Below, piece after piece: positions 1-9,251 of a stretch of 64,000 bases of DNA. The position numbers and the translations under genes were made by a program. A model generated the notes under the pieces. That model searched no databases, had not been told where the DNA came from, and saw nothing but the letters and a program-made list of their open reading frames with translations. This DNA comes from Eukaryota sp. TZLM1-RC. Its lineage: Eukaryota > Metamonada: BaSk clade. Location of the stretch: positions 3,596,001 through 3,660,000 of the forward strand of contig JAUPSS010000001.1 of assembly GCA_040285825.1 (NCBI GenBank). The letters are read 5' to 3'. How positions within the stretch are numbered: the stretch's first letter is position 1; the number at the start of each line of letters is the position of its first letter.

Positions 1-1548
1 AAAGCATCAGAAACCATCTTCAACATCCCCTTAAAAACAGAAAACACAATTCTATTTTGCCAAAACAATCTGTTGAAATTTCTGCCAGTTCTTCTCTTTA
101 CAATCATTTCAAAATCATCCAAAAAACGTAAAGCAGTTGGTGCAAGTGAACCAAAAAGGGAAAATACAAATGGATACAAATTGTATTTTGCATGCTGTAG
201 ACTGGCCAATTTGGACAAAGGTTCATTGTATTTTTTGAATTTAAAATTTTCAGCATTTGAAAGGGGATTATGAATTTCAGAATTAACAAGCCTTTCATTT
301 GAGGCATTACAAGGATCAACAGACATTACATCCAATAAAATGAAGCTTCCATCTAATCCAGGTAATATGACATCACCTCTATTATTCTTATGAAAATCAT
401 TTTCAGCATCAAACAGATTTGACAACAAAGGTTCCAAGAAGGATTCAATTCTATGAGATTTACACATACAATATAACTGGTCTCTTACAGCATCATGAAC
501 CTTGCTTCTAAAAGTAATAAAATGTTTACAATTTAACAAATGAGTAGTTGTTATTTCTCGAGAACATTTACATATTAAATTATGAGGTAAATTATCAGGC
601 CAGATAAAGGAACGAAATCTCATATTCAGAGTCCAAGCAGAATCGGATAAGAGAGTACCATAAACTTGTGGAATTGTTGTTACTAAGGCAGAAGAAGTAC
701 TGTCACACATATCTTGTAAAAGATTTGCAAAAGCGGGATTCTTTTTCTTGGCCAAGCCAAGTCTAACATCAAAATCCAAGCTTTCAAAAATCTTTGACAA
801 TTTTTGTTGAAGCTTTTTACAGCAAAACTGTAAATTAAATAGAGATCGGTTTGGAATTTCTTGAATTGATTGAGGAAAACATTTGGTCCAAATTTGTGGC
901 GGTAATTTTTCAAGTTCACAAGATAACTCATACAAATAGGGACTGCAATTGGGAACTAACAGATGAGAATCATCAGGAAATCTACGAGAAAATTCATAAA
1001 TAAAATTTTTGCCACCACCCAAGAATGCTGATTGACACAAAATTGAAGATTTAGTAAAACCAATACCACCCAAATTTGCTGAAGAAAATAAATGGCTTTT
1101 CAACATTCCTGGTTCTACATCCAATAAATCAGCAAAAAATTCTGTTCTCAATGAATTAAAAGAACGACAAAAATCTAATGCTATGGAAGGAGCACAAGAT
1201 CTCAAAATGTGGGTTATTCTCCCAGTGTAGCAAATTTTAAGCATGAAAAATTTAATATGCTTTTCTATATCTAAAGAAGAAATTGAATCAAGTTCAATTT
1301 TCATTTTTTCCAAAATAACTTGCAATTCATTCTGAATTTGAGGCACATTTCCTAACCAACAACCAAGGAACTTAAAAGCATCACTACTATAATTAGTAAA
1401 AGGGACAATAGAATCGTTTATCACGAGGTCTTGAGCAGAAGAGCCAATCAGAAGGCATTTGCTGGCATTAAGATGAAGCCCAATATTTTCATATGAATCG
1501 GCAATTTCTTGAGCAACCAATTCTAGTAAATCAAATGAACCAATCAAG
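1..1548 (-). pseudogene. Lineage B retroelement: RT C-terminal part plus RLE, cut by window edge
   Basis: Reading the minus strand from 1548, the frame starts just after the RT active-site motif (SLIGSFDLLELVAQ) and runs through the RT thumb, the CKC...THLLNC knuckle, the RLE core (NNRGDVILPG, then LLDVMSVDP) and into the conserved C-terminal block before leaving the window at base 1. It is 5'-truncated, so it has no native start. Homopolymers that are broken in the sister copies near 12420 and 17550 are intact here. It matches those copies closely throughout. At 1548 it abuts a second piece of the same lineage rather than host DNA. Confidence 0.75.
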
Positions 1549-1657
1549 GAAATAGAAAACACAATTCTATTTTGCCAAAACAATCTGCTGAAATTTCTCC
1601 CAGTTCTTCTCTTTACAATCATTTCAAAATAATCCAAAAAACGTAAAGCAGTTGGTG
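1549..1657 (-). mobile_element. Short lineage B C-terminal fragment
   Basis: About 110 bp that repeat the sequence near 40-150 of this window (the NRIVFSIFK region of lineage B), joined directly upstream in sense of the RT fragment at 1-1548. It has no ends of its own and looks like a short template-switch insert. Confidence 0.6.
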
Positions 1658-2400
1658 CCAATCATTTAACTTGTAAATGTGGTAAACCTCTTTTGTTTAC
1701 TCATCTTTTGAACTGTAAACATTTCATTACGTTTAGAAGCAAAGTGCATAATAACGTCAGGGACCAAATTTATGTAATGTGCAAATCATATCGTGTAGAT
1801 TCCTTTTTAGAACCGCTGTTATCAAAATTAATTCTTGATGATCCCAATATTGATAGTACGCGTTACAACAGAGCTTCTATGGGTCTGACTAGAGGTGATC
1901 TAGTTGTTCCTGGTTTAAATGGTAGTTTTACTATTTTGGACGCCATGTCTATTGACCCTTGTAATTCCTCTAACGAACATTTCATTAACTCGGATGTAAA
2001 TAATCCTCTTCTTGCAGGCGAAAAATATAAAATTGCTAAATATGCGAAACCCATTTCCTCGGTTAATGAAAATTCTCATGCCCAATATAATTTATGTCCA
2101 TTTGTTTTTTCTTTGCTTGGATCTCTAGGTAAGGCTGCTATGGCTTTCCTTGAGGATTTTGTTGTAGTTGTAAAGGAAAGAACTGGAAGAATTTTCAATC
2201 GTGTTTACTGGCAAAACAGGATTGTATTTTCTATTTTTAAGGGAATGGTAACACTAATTTCTGATTCACTATCTTCTTTTGGGAAATTTTCTGAATCTTT
2301 AGCGATTAATTGTTTTGATGTAGGGGAGGCAGGTTTTGAGGATGTGGAGTTTTAATTGTGTATTTCATATTTGTTGTTGAATAAAAAGTTTTAGAAAAAA
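1658..2400 (+). pseudogene. Lineage D retroelement 3' end (RLE and 3' UTR)
   Basis: A 5'-truncated copy that begins in the knuckle (LTCKCGKP...THLLNC) and keeps a complete RLE: EPLLSK, TRGDLVVPG, then ILDAMSIDPCN and the KIAKYAKP lysine-rich segment, followed by the conserved C-terminal block (LGSLGKAAMAFLEDF, RIFNRVYWQNRIVFSIFKG). The stop is TAA at 2353-2355. A short 3' UTR ends in an A run near 2400. The frame is open from 1693 to the stop. Orientation is opposite to both neighbours. Confidence 0.75.
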
Positions 2401-2806
2401 GTTGGTGCAAGTGAACCAAAAAGGGAAAATACAAATGGATACAAATTGTATTTTGCATGCTGTAGACTGGCCAATTTGGACAAAGGTTCATTGTATTTTT
2501 TGAATTTAAAATTTTCAGCATTTGAAAGGGGATTATGAATTTCAGAATTAACAAGCCTTTCATTTGAGGCATTACAAGGATCAACAGACATTACATCCAA
2601 TAAAATGAAGCTTCCATCTAATCCAGGTAATATGACATCACCTCTATTATTCTTATGAAAATCATTTTCAGCATCAAACAGATTTGACAACAGAGGTTCC
2701 AAGAAGGATTCAATTCTATGAGATTTACACATACAATATAACTGGTCTCTTACAGCATCATGAACCTTGCTTCTGAAAGTAATAAAATGTTTACAATTTA
2801 ACAAAT
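2398..2806 (-). mobile_element. Lineage B RLE fragment
   Basis: Minus-strand frame from LLNCKHFITF through the RLE core (RGDVILPG, LLDVMSVDP) to FGSLAPT. Both ends are internal to the element. Its 5' side meets the 5' end of the mosaic element at 2807 in inverted orientation. Confidence 0.65.
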
Positions 2807-3914
2807 TTTTTTTTCTCCCTCCCTTAGTCAACCCTTTCATATTTCACTTTCTGTCAAGGCGTCAAAGTCGTACTGTTTCTCTGTCAAAACGATGCCTTTG
2901 GCTGATAGTGACTCTGATACTGATTGGAACGCCCAAGCAAAGATTCTACCAGTCAGATCAAGCTCATCCACTCCACTTCCCCACTCTCCCCACAATACAA
3001 GCTATGCTCGAAATTCATCTCAAAAAAATTTTCATTCAAAAACTGATCATTGTACCAGAAAAAACACAGAAAAACCACCATTACGTTCCTTGCGTTCTAA
3101 AGGCTTGTTAATTCTGAAATTCATAATCCCCTTTCAAATGCTGAAAATTTTAAATTCAAAAAATACAATGAACCTTTGTCCAAATTGGCCAGTCTACAGC
3201 ATTTGCCCAATGATTTGTTTTGTAAATGTGGAGCTGGTTTGACATTATCACATTTATTTAATTGTAATAGATATATTTCCTATCGTTCTACGTTGCATGA
3301 TGCAGTTAGAGATCAAATCCATGCAATGTGTAATTCCTATCATATTGAATCTTTTGTAGAACCTTTGTTGAGGTCTCTTGATATAAATGAAAGCGTAAGA
3401 GATTCAGAATATGGAAAACGACGTGCTGATGTTGTTGTGCCCTCGTTTGATGATGTCATGAATGTTGTTGATGTCGTAACAGTGGATGTATGCAAGAAAA
3501 ATGCCTTGAAAAATGCTCAATCCGAAGTATCCCCCCTTGATGACTCCGAATTGTACAAACGGAAAAAGTATGCAAATCCTTTAAAAGAATTGAAACATGT
3601 TCGCCATGTAGATTACCAAATTTGCCCATTTGCTATATCGTTGTATGGTCGTCTTGGAAAAACTGCTTTGAATTTTATTGATGATTTTGAAAATCTTGTG
3701 AAAAAAAGAATGAATAAGCGTTTTGATCGTCGCTTGTGGCTAAATCGTATTGTTTTTACTATTTTCAAATCAATTCCTAAAATGATTTCGAAAGCTTTAA
3801 TGACTGTCAGTGCACATTATGAAAACATTGCTGCTGTAAGGTTTGATGGTGTGGAAGCTTGTTTTGAAGATATTGACTTTTAGACTGTGGTTTTGAAAAT
3901 AAATTAAAAGAATG
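2807..3914 (+). mobile_element. Mosaic non-autonomous retroelement, copy 1 (B 5' end / B RLE piece / C 3' end)
   Basis: The element starts with the T-rich, pyrimidine-rich 5' leader of lineage B, then the ATG and first ~70 codons of B (MPLADSDSDTDWNAQAK). It switches near 3103 to a ~100-bp piece of B RLE read in another frame, and near 3206 to lineage C from NDLFCKCG to the C stop codon and 3' tail. Both ends expected of a mobile unit, the leader and the A-rich 3' tail, are present. The same two joins occur at 13877-14999 and 18999-20114, while point differences show this copy is not just part of that duplication. Confidence 0.7.
3176..3883 (+). CDS. Lineage C RLE domain ORF in mosaic copy 1
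   Basis: Open frame of 235 aa. Residues 1-10 come from the B piece; the rest is lineage C: FCKCGAG...SHLFNC knuckle, RSTLHDAVRDQ, VEPLLRSL, RRADVVVPS followed by VVDVVTVDVC (the predicted PD-(D/E)xK-type core), KRKKYANPL, and the C-terminal block ending in FEDIDF and TAG. RLE domains of this kind nick the target DNA for target-primed reverse transcription. No RT is present, so it could act only with an enzyme supplied elsewhere. The first methionine is probably not used as a native start. Confidence 0.55.
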   Translation: MSKLASLQHLPNDLFCKCGAGLTLSHLFNCNRYISYRSTLHDAVRDQIHAMCNSYHIESFVEPLLRSLDINESVRDSEYGKRRADVVVPSFDDVMNVVDVVTVDVCKKNALKNAQSEVSPLDDSELYKRKKYANPLKELKHVRHVDYQICPFAISLYGRLGKTALNFIDDFENLVKKRMNKRFDRRLWLNRIVFTIFKSIPKMISKALMTVSAHYENIAAVRFDGVEACFEDIDF

Positions 3915-4238
3915 TCTACAGCATGCAAAATACAATTTGTATCCATTTGTATTTTCCCTTTTTGGTTCACTTGCACCAACTGCTTTACGTTTTTTGGATG
4001 ATTTTGAAATGATTGTAAAGAGAAGAACTGGCAGAAATTTCAACAGATTGTTTTGGCAAAATAGAATTGTGTTTTCTATTTTTAAGGGGATGTTGAAGAT
4101 GGTTTCTGATGCTTTGCTTTCTCTTGGATCTCACTATGAGAGAGTTGCATCTAGTGTTTTTGTTTTGGGAGAGATGGATTTTTTAGATGTTGATTTATAG
4201 GTTTAGAATAAAATTAAATTTTAAAAATAAAAATTTTA
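3915..4238 (+). pseudogene. Lineage B 3' end fragment
   Basis: Begins at HAKYNLYPFVFSLFG and runs to the lineage B stop (TAG 4198-4200) and an A-rich 3' tail near 4238. Only the conserved C-terminal block is encoded (open frame 3937-4200). It joins tail-to-middle with an inverted B fragment at 4239. The same inverted join occurs near 17165. Confidence 0.65.
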
Positions 4239-4387
4239 ACAAATGAGTAGTTGTAATTTCTCGAGAACATTTACAAATTAAATTATGAGGTAAATTATCA
4301 GGCCAGATAAAGGAACGAAATCTCATATTCAGAGTCCAAGCAGAATCGGATAAGAGAGTACCATAAACTTGTGGAATTGTTGTTACT

Positions 4388-6561
4388 TTTTTTTTGAAAA
4401 ATTTTAATTTATTATTAAACTACAGTCTAAAAGTCAATATCTTCAAAACAAGCTTCCACACTATCAAACCTCACAACAGCAATTTCTTCGTAATGTGCAC
4501 TGACAGACATCAAAGCTTTCGAAATCATTTTAGGAATTGATTTGAAAATAGTAAAAACAATACGATTTAGCCACAAGCGACGATCAAAACGCTTATTCAT
4601 TCTTCTTTTCACAAGATTTTCAAAATCATCAATAAAATTCATAGCAGTTTTTCCAAGACGACCATACAACGATATAGCAAATGGGCAAATTTGGTAATCT
4701 ACATGGCGAACATGTTTCAATTCTTTTAAAGGATTTGCATACTTTTTCCGTTTGTACAATTCGGAGTCATCAAGGGGGGATACTTCGGATTGAGCATTTT
4801 TCAAGGCATTTTTCTTGCAAACATCCACTGTTACGACATCAACAACATTCATGACATCATCAAACGAGGGCACAACAACATCAGCACGTCGTTTTCCATA
4901 TTCTGAATCTCTTACGCTTTCATTTATATCAAGAGACCTCAACAAAGGTTCTACAAAAGATTCAATATGATAGGAATTACACATTGCATGGATTTGATCT
5001 CTGACTGCATCATGCAACGTAGAACGATAGGAAATAAATCTATTACAATTAAATAAATGTGATAATGTCAAACCAGCTCCACATTTGCAAAACAAATCAT
5101 TGGGCAAATTACAAGGCCATAAATAACAACGCATTCTCATAGCAGTGGTCCATTGGTCGTCATTCAAAAATAGACCATAAATCTGGGGAATTTGATTTAT
5201 CAAAACTGCAGATGAACTGTCCTTCAAATCAATCAAAAAATTTGCAAAAACAGGATTTTCTTTCTTAGCCGTGCTAAGTCGAACAATAAAATCCTTGTTT
5301 TCAAAATTTTTCAAAAGATGTCGTTGGAGCTTTTTCAACGCAAATTTTAATGAATATAAACTTCTGTCTGGAATTTCTTGAATGGATATGGGGAAACATG
5401 ATTGCCATAAGTCGGGAGATAAACTGGATATTTCTTCTCTTAAGTTATCCAGGAATAGGCTATTTGTATTTTCAAGAAGATTTTCGGCAAAAGGATATCT
5501 TCTAGAGAATTCAAATACAAAATTTTTTCCACCACCAATAAATGCAGCTTTGGTCAAATATTTTGATGAATTGAATCCAATACCGCCAAGTTGAACATCA
5601 GAAAAAATATGATTTTTCAAAATTGATGGATCAACAGACATTAAATAAGCCAAAAATTGGGTACGTATTTTCTTAAATTGTCTACAAAAATTGTAAGTTA
5701 GGGATGGAGGTAATGATCTCAGTAAATGAGTAATTTTTCCAGCATAACAAATTTTCAAAAGAAAAAACTTAAGATGTTTTTCCAATTCAAGAGTCTTTAT
5801 GACTTCTAGCTCTTTTTTAATTGAATTTAAATAATTTTCAAGGCTATAAAGTGTTTTTTCGGCGGAACCTAAATAGCAACCAAGAAAGCAGAAACTAGTT
5901 GAAGTATAATCAATATATGGAACTTCAAGGGAATTAATTATTAACTTAACATTCTTCCTAGAAATACAAAAACATTTTTGAACATTCAACTCAAGACCTA
6001 TGGATTGGTATAATGTAGCAGCTTCATTAGCAACCCTATTAATTGTACTTTCTGGACCAATACAAGAAATGTCATCCATGTAAGCTACCACTTGAAGGTC
6101 AGAATTTTTCTTCTTTTAATTTTTTTCAAAATTGGGTGAATTGCAAGACAAAAAAAGAAAGGACCTAAAGGGTCTCCTTGTTTAACTCCTGATAAAGAAT
6201 CCAGATTAAAAGAATTAAAAATTAAATCAGATGAATAACCATAAAACCTATAAAAAAAGGTTTCGAGTTCAGGAAAATTTGATTTGATTTCTTTCCAAAT
6301 TGAATCTCTTTTCACTGAATTGAAAGCATTTTTGAAATCAAGATTAAAAATGCAACTATTTTCGTGACAATTGAAAAACAAATCAGATGTCAAAGCTGCA
6401 ACTGAAGCTCCATCTATGGTTTTGATTCCATATTGGAATGGAGAAAAGTATTCTTTAGCTTTTGTTGAAACTCGATTAAAAATTACTGAAGACATCAGGC
6501 GATAAATGGCTTCACCAATGGCAATTGGGCGAACTTTTCCATTAGGTTTAGTTAAAGCCAG
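4388..6561 (-). mobile_element. 5'-truncated lineage C retroelement inserted in lineage B, with 10-bp target duplication
   Basis: The 3' tail gives the T run at 4388; the 5' end is truncated inside the RT (KPNGKVRPIA) at about 6561. It is bounded by TGTTGTTACT on both sides. The RT palm (GVKQGDPLGP, AYMDDISCIG), thumb, knuckle and RLE are all present. One frameshift in an A-rich stretch near 6100 splits the RT between the two halves. This is the textbook outcome of target-primed reverse transcription: a 5' truncation, a poly(A) end and flanking duplications. Confidence 0.8.
4427..6091 (-). CDS. Lineage C RT (from YMDD) and RLE protein, 554 aa
   Basis: The frame opens with VAYMDDISC, the RT catalytic motif, followed by the thumb, the segment FENKDFIVRLSTAKKENPVF, the knuckle FCKCGAG...SHLFNC, the RLE core (RRADVVVPS, VVDVVTVDVC), KRKKYANPL, and the C-terminal block (LGKTAMNFIDDFENLV, RLWLNRIVFTIFKS), ending with FEDIDF and TAG. 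The upstream RT motifs lie in another frame at 6100-6561, so the first methionine is not a native start. It is the longest lineage C frame in the window. Confidence 0.7.
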   Translation of the reverse strand: MVAYMDDISCIGPESTINRVANEAATLYQSIGLELNVQKCFCISRKNVKLIINSLEVPYIDYTSTSFCFLGCYLGSAEKTLYSLENYLNSIKKELEVIKTLELEKHLKFFLLKICYAGKITHLLRSLPPSLTYNFCRQFKKIRTQFLAYLMSVDPSILKNHIFSDVQLGGIGFNSSKYLTKAAFIGGGKNFVFEFSRRYPFAENLLENTNSLFLDNLREEISSLSPDLWQSCFPISIQEIPDRSLYSLKFALKKLQRHLLKNFENKDFIVRLSTAKKENPVFANFLIDLKDSSSAVLINQIPQIYGLFLNDDQWTTAMRMRCYLWPCNLPNDLFCKCGAGLTLSHLFNCNRFISYRSTLHDAVRDQIHAMCNSYHIESFVEPLLRSLDINESVRDSEYGKRRADVVVPSFDDVMNVVDVVTVDVCKKNALKNAQSEVSPLDDSELYKRKKYANPLKELKHVRHVDYQICPFAISLYGRLGKTAMNFIDDFENLVKRRMNKRFDRRLWLNRIVFTIFKSIPKMISKALMSVSAHYEEIAVVRFDSVEACFEDIDF

Positions 6562-6687
6562 TGTTGTTACTAAGGCAGAAGAAGTACTGTCACACATATC
6601 TTGTAAAAGATTTGCAAAAGCTGGATTCTTTTTCTTGGCCAAGCCAAGTCTAACATCAAAATCCAAGCTTTCAAAAATCTTTGACAA
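6092..6687 (-). pseudogene. Lineage B/C fused RT frame upstream of the C element
   Basis: One open frame starts in lineage B (SKIFESLDFDVRLGLAKKKN) and crosses the insertion boundary at about 6562 in frame into lineage C RT (KPNGKVRPIAIGEA, NLDFKNAFNSVKR, GVKQGDPLGPFFF). It ends just before YMDD because of the frameshift near 6100. The fusion is a by-product of the insertion, not a designed protein. Confidence 0.6.
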
Positions 6688-7103
6688 TTTTTGTTGAAGC
6701 TTTTTACAGCAAAACTGTAAATTAAATAGAGATCGGTTTGGAATTTCTTGAATTGATTGAGGAAAACATTTGGTCCAAATTTGTGGCGGTAATTATTCAA
6801 GTTCACAAGATAACTCATACAAATAGGGACTACAATTGGGGACTAAAAGATGAGAATCATCAGGAAATCTACGAGATAATTCATAAATCAAATTTTTGCC
6901 ACCACCCAAGAATGCTGATTGACACAAAATTGAAGATTTAGTAAATCCAATACCCCCAAATTTGCTGAAGAAAATAAATGGCTTTTCAACATTCCTGGTT
7001 CTACATCCAATAAATCAGCAAAAAATTCTGTTCTCAATGAATTAAAAGAACGACAAAAATCTAATGCTATGGAAGGAGCACAAGATCTCAAAATGTGGGT
7101 TAT

Positions 7104-7985
7104 TCACCCAGTGTAGCAAATTTCAAGCATGAAAAATTTAATATGCTTTTCTATATCTAAAGAAGAAATTGAATCAAGTTCAATTTTCATTTTTTCCAAA
7201 ATAACTTGCAATTCATTCTGAATTTGAGGCACGTTTCCTAACCAACAACCAAGGAACTTAAAAGCATCACTGCTATAATTAGTAAAAGGGACAATAGAAT
7301 CATTTATCACGAGATCTTGAGCAGAAGAGCCAATCAGAAGACATTTGCTGGCATTAAGATGAAGCCCAATATTTTCATATGAATCGGCAATTTCTTGAGC
7401 AACCAATTCTAGTAAATCAAATGAACCAATCAAGGATATATCATCCATATAAGCAACTATTTTTATAGAAGGGTATTTTTGCTTAATGATATTTAAAGTT
7501 TTGTGAATAGCTAAACAAAACAATAATGGGCCTAAAGGATCTCCCTGCTTCACTCCAGAAGATGATTTAAGACCAAATGAATTAAAAATTAAATCTGATT
7601 CTTTACCATAAAAATGGTAGAAAAAACTCGATAGCTCAGGAAAATCAGATTTAATAACTTCAAAAATTGCTTCTCGCTTTACAGAATTAAAAGCATTTTT
7701 AAAGTCGAGATTAAAAATAAAATTATTTTCCTCTGCATTAAAAAAGGTATCAGAGGCAATAGCAGCAACAGAAGCACCATCAATTGTTTTGATTCCAAAT
7801 TGATGAGGATTCAAAAATGTAGATGCTTTGTCTTTGACACGATCGAAGACAATTGACGCCAGCAAACGAGAAAGAGATTCACCAACAGCAATTGGGCGTA
7901 TTCCATCAGGTTTGATTCCGTTTCCAGGCTTTACTAAAGCAATCACACGTGCTGCGAGTAATTCAAATGGAGGATTAATTTTCAA
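7104..7985 (-). CDS. Lineage B RT palm, 293 aa
   Basis: Open frame carrying the RT core in order: ALVKPGNGIKPDGIRPIAVG, GIKTIDGASVAA, NLDFKNAFNSVKR (first catalytic Asp), GVKQGDPLGPLLFCLAIH, and AYMDDISLIG (paired catalytic Asp), then the start of the thumb, ending at ICYTG. It is part of the lineage B element at 4239-9251 and stops at a nonsense change at its thumb end, where a sister copy continues. The start methionine is internal to the element protein. Confidence 0.65.
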   Translation of the reverse strand: MKINPPFELLAARVIALVKPGNGIKPDGIRPIAVGESLSRLLASIVFDRVKDKASTFLNPHQFGIKTIDGASVAAIASDTFFNAEENNFIFNLDFKNAFNSVKREAIFEVIKSDFPELSSFFYHFYGKESDLIFNSFGLKSSSGVKQGDPLGPLLFCLAIHKTLNIIKQKYPSIKIVAYMDDISLIGSFDLLELVAQEIADSYENIGLHLNASKCLLIGSSAQDLVINDSIVPFTNYSSDAFKFLGCWLGNVPQIQNELQVILEKMKIELDSISSLDIEKHIKFFMLEICYTG

Positions 7986-8524
7986 AACAATTAATTGTTG
8001 AAAATAGTGGGCTAGATCATCAGCAATTTCGGGAGCACTGGAACACGCTATTTTTAACAGATCAAAAGAAATTCCAGCTGGGCCTGCTGCTTTCCCCTTT
8101 GGAAATTTTTGAATAGCTTTAAGAACTTCAATTGCAGTAATAGGATTTTCAATTCAAAAAGGACACACTTCAGGCTTGCTGCACTTAAAATTTTCTTGAG
8201 GATGCAACTTTTGAAGTTTTTCAAGGGTATCAGAGTTTGCATCAGCCAAAGAAGAGGAAAACAAAGACTGCTTTGCGGCACCATAACGACCACGTAAGCA
8301 CAATTTACGGCAAATTTTTGATTTTACAATTTTTCTATTTCCAAATTTTTTCTTAAAACAATTTTTGTTTTTTCTAGCAAAATATTTCCAGAAGGATGAA
8401 ATATTCCACTTATTATTTTTTAATTCAGAAGTAAAATTTCTCATTTCCATTGAGCAGGGGATTGTGCTGGCGGGACTTATTTCTACTGGGATCCATAATC
8501 GGGGGTCTTACGGTATCAACGGCT

Positions 8525-9172
8525 TTACAATTCGTACAAAACAGAAGTTTTCGACCATTTCGTGAATCTGCAACATTTTTTTTTGCAAAATGGACAACAA
8601 AAATTACTGTTTTCAGAAGGGGAAGAAGAGGGAACACTAGAAGCATTTAACTGTTGATCGTCAGAAACATTATTTTCAGCACCTTTCACAACGGCAACAG
8701 CTGGAACAGAACATTTGAGAATTTGTTGAGCAGATTTTAATTCAAATTCTCTTTTTTGTTTTTCAGGGAACGTTCTCGAATTATGACCACTGATACCACA
8801 AATCGAACAATTTTTAGAACCTTTTAATGGCAGTGGTTTCATTTTTTCAGTTATTTCTATTTTGTCAATTTGTGAGTGACAAGTAGAAATAGACTTTTGA
8901 CTTTTTCCAGTTTCAGCTGGAGAAAACAAATTTCGAGAAACGGAGTTGTTTATAGAACGCGCAACAGAACGTAAGGAACGTAATGGTGGTTTTTGTGTGT
9001 TTTTTCTGGTACAATGATCAGTATTTGAATGAAAAATTTTTCGAGATGAATTTCGAGCATAGCTTGCATTGTGGGGAGAGTGGTTAAGTGAAGGAGATGA
9101 GCTTGTTCTGACTGGTAGAATCTTTGCTTGGGCGTTCCAATCAGTATCAGAGTCACTATCAGCCAAAGGCAT
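8525..9172 (-). CDS. Lineage B N-terminal zinc-finger region, left arm
   Basis: The start is set at MPLADSDSDTDWNAQAK because the upstream codons belong to the leader and to lineage A sequence. The region is Ser-rich and basic (residues 20-150), then has a CSICGISGHN zinc knuckle (with the final Cys changed to Phe in this copy: TFPEK in place of TCPEK) and the start of a C4 motif (CPFCKK). The frame is lost in a run of nine A. The right-arm copy at 23030 shares the A9 run but keeps the knuckle Cys. Nucleic-acid binding is the likely role. Confidence 0.6.
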   Translation of the reverse strand: MPLADSDSDTDWNAQAKILPVRTSSSPSLNHSPHNASYARNSSRKIFHSNTDHCTRKNTQKPPLRSLRSVARSINNSVSRNLFSPAETGKSQKSISTCHSQIDKIEITEKMKPLPLKGSKNCSICGISGHNSRTFPEKQKREFELKSAQQILKCSVPAVAVVKGAENNVSDDQQLNASSVPSSSPSENSNFCCPFCKKKCCRFTKWSKTSVLYEL

Positions 9173-9251
9173 CGTTTTGACAGAGAAACAGTACGATTGA
9201 CGCCTTGACAGAAAATGAAATATGAAAGGGTTGACTAAGGGAGGGAGAAAA

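Larger units (their letters stand above)
4239..9251 (-). mobile_element. Lineage B retroelement with intact 5' end, split by a lineage C insertion
   Basis: On the minus strand the element starts at the T-rich leader near 9251, has its ATG at 9172-9170, then a CCHC knuckle, a C4 zinc motif, the RT and the segment ending in SSALVTT. There the C insertion (4388-6561) interrupts it, and the frame resumes with IPQVYGTLL at 4387 and continues to the THLLNC knuckle. The 10-bp direct repeat TGTTGTTACT at 4378-4387 and 6562-6571 is the target-site duplication of the insertion. The 3' end of B is missing beyond 4239. Several frameshifts and a W-to-stop change near 8153 make it a pseudoelement. Confidence 0.75.

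Noticed and set aside
104-319. Recurring frame with KILNSKNTMNLCPNWPVYSM
   Set aside because: Out-of-frame reading of lineage B RLE; it becomes fused to real frames only where a G was lost.
683-931. Frame of 82 aa repeated at 6570, 17968, 37468 and 58995
   Set aside because: It is a shadow frame of the lineage B thumb region; its recurrence only reflects copies of that element.
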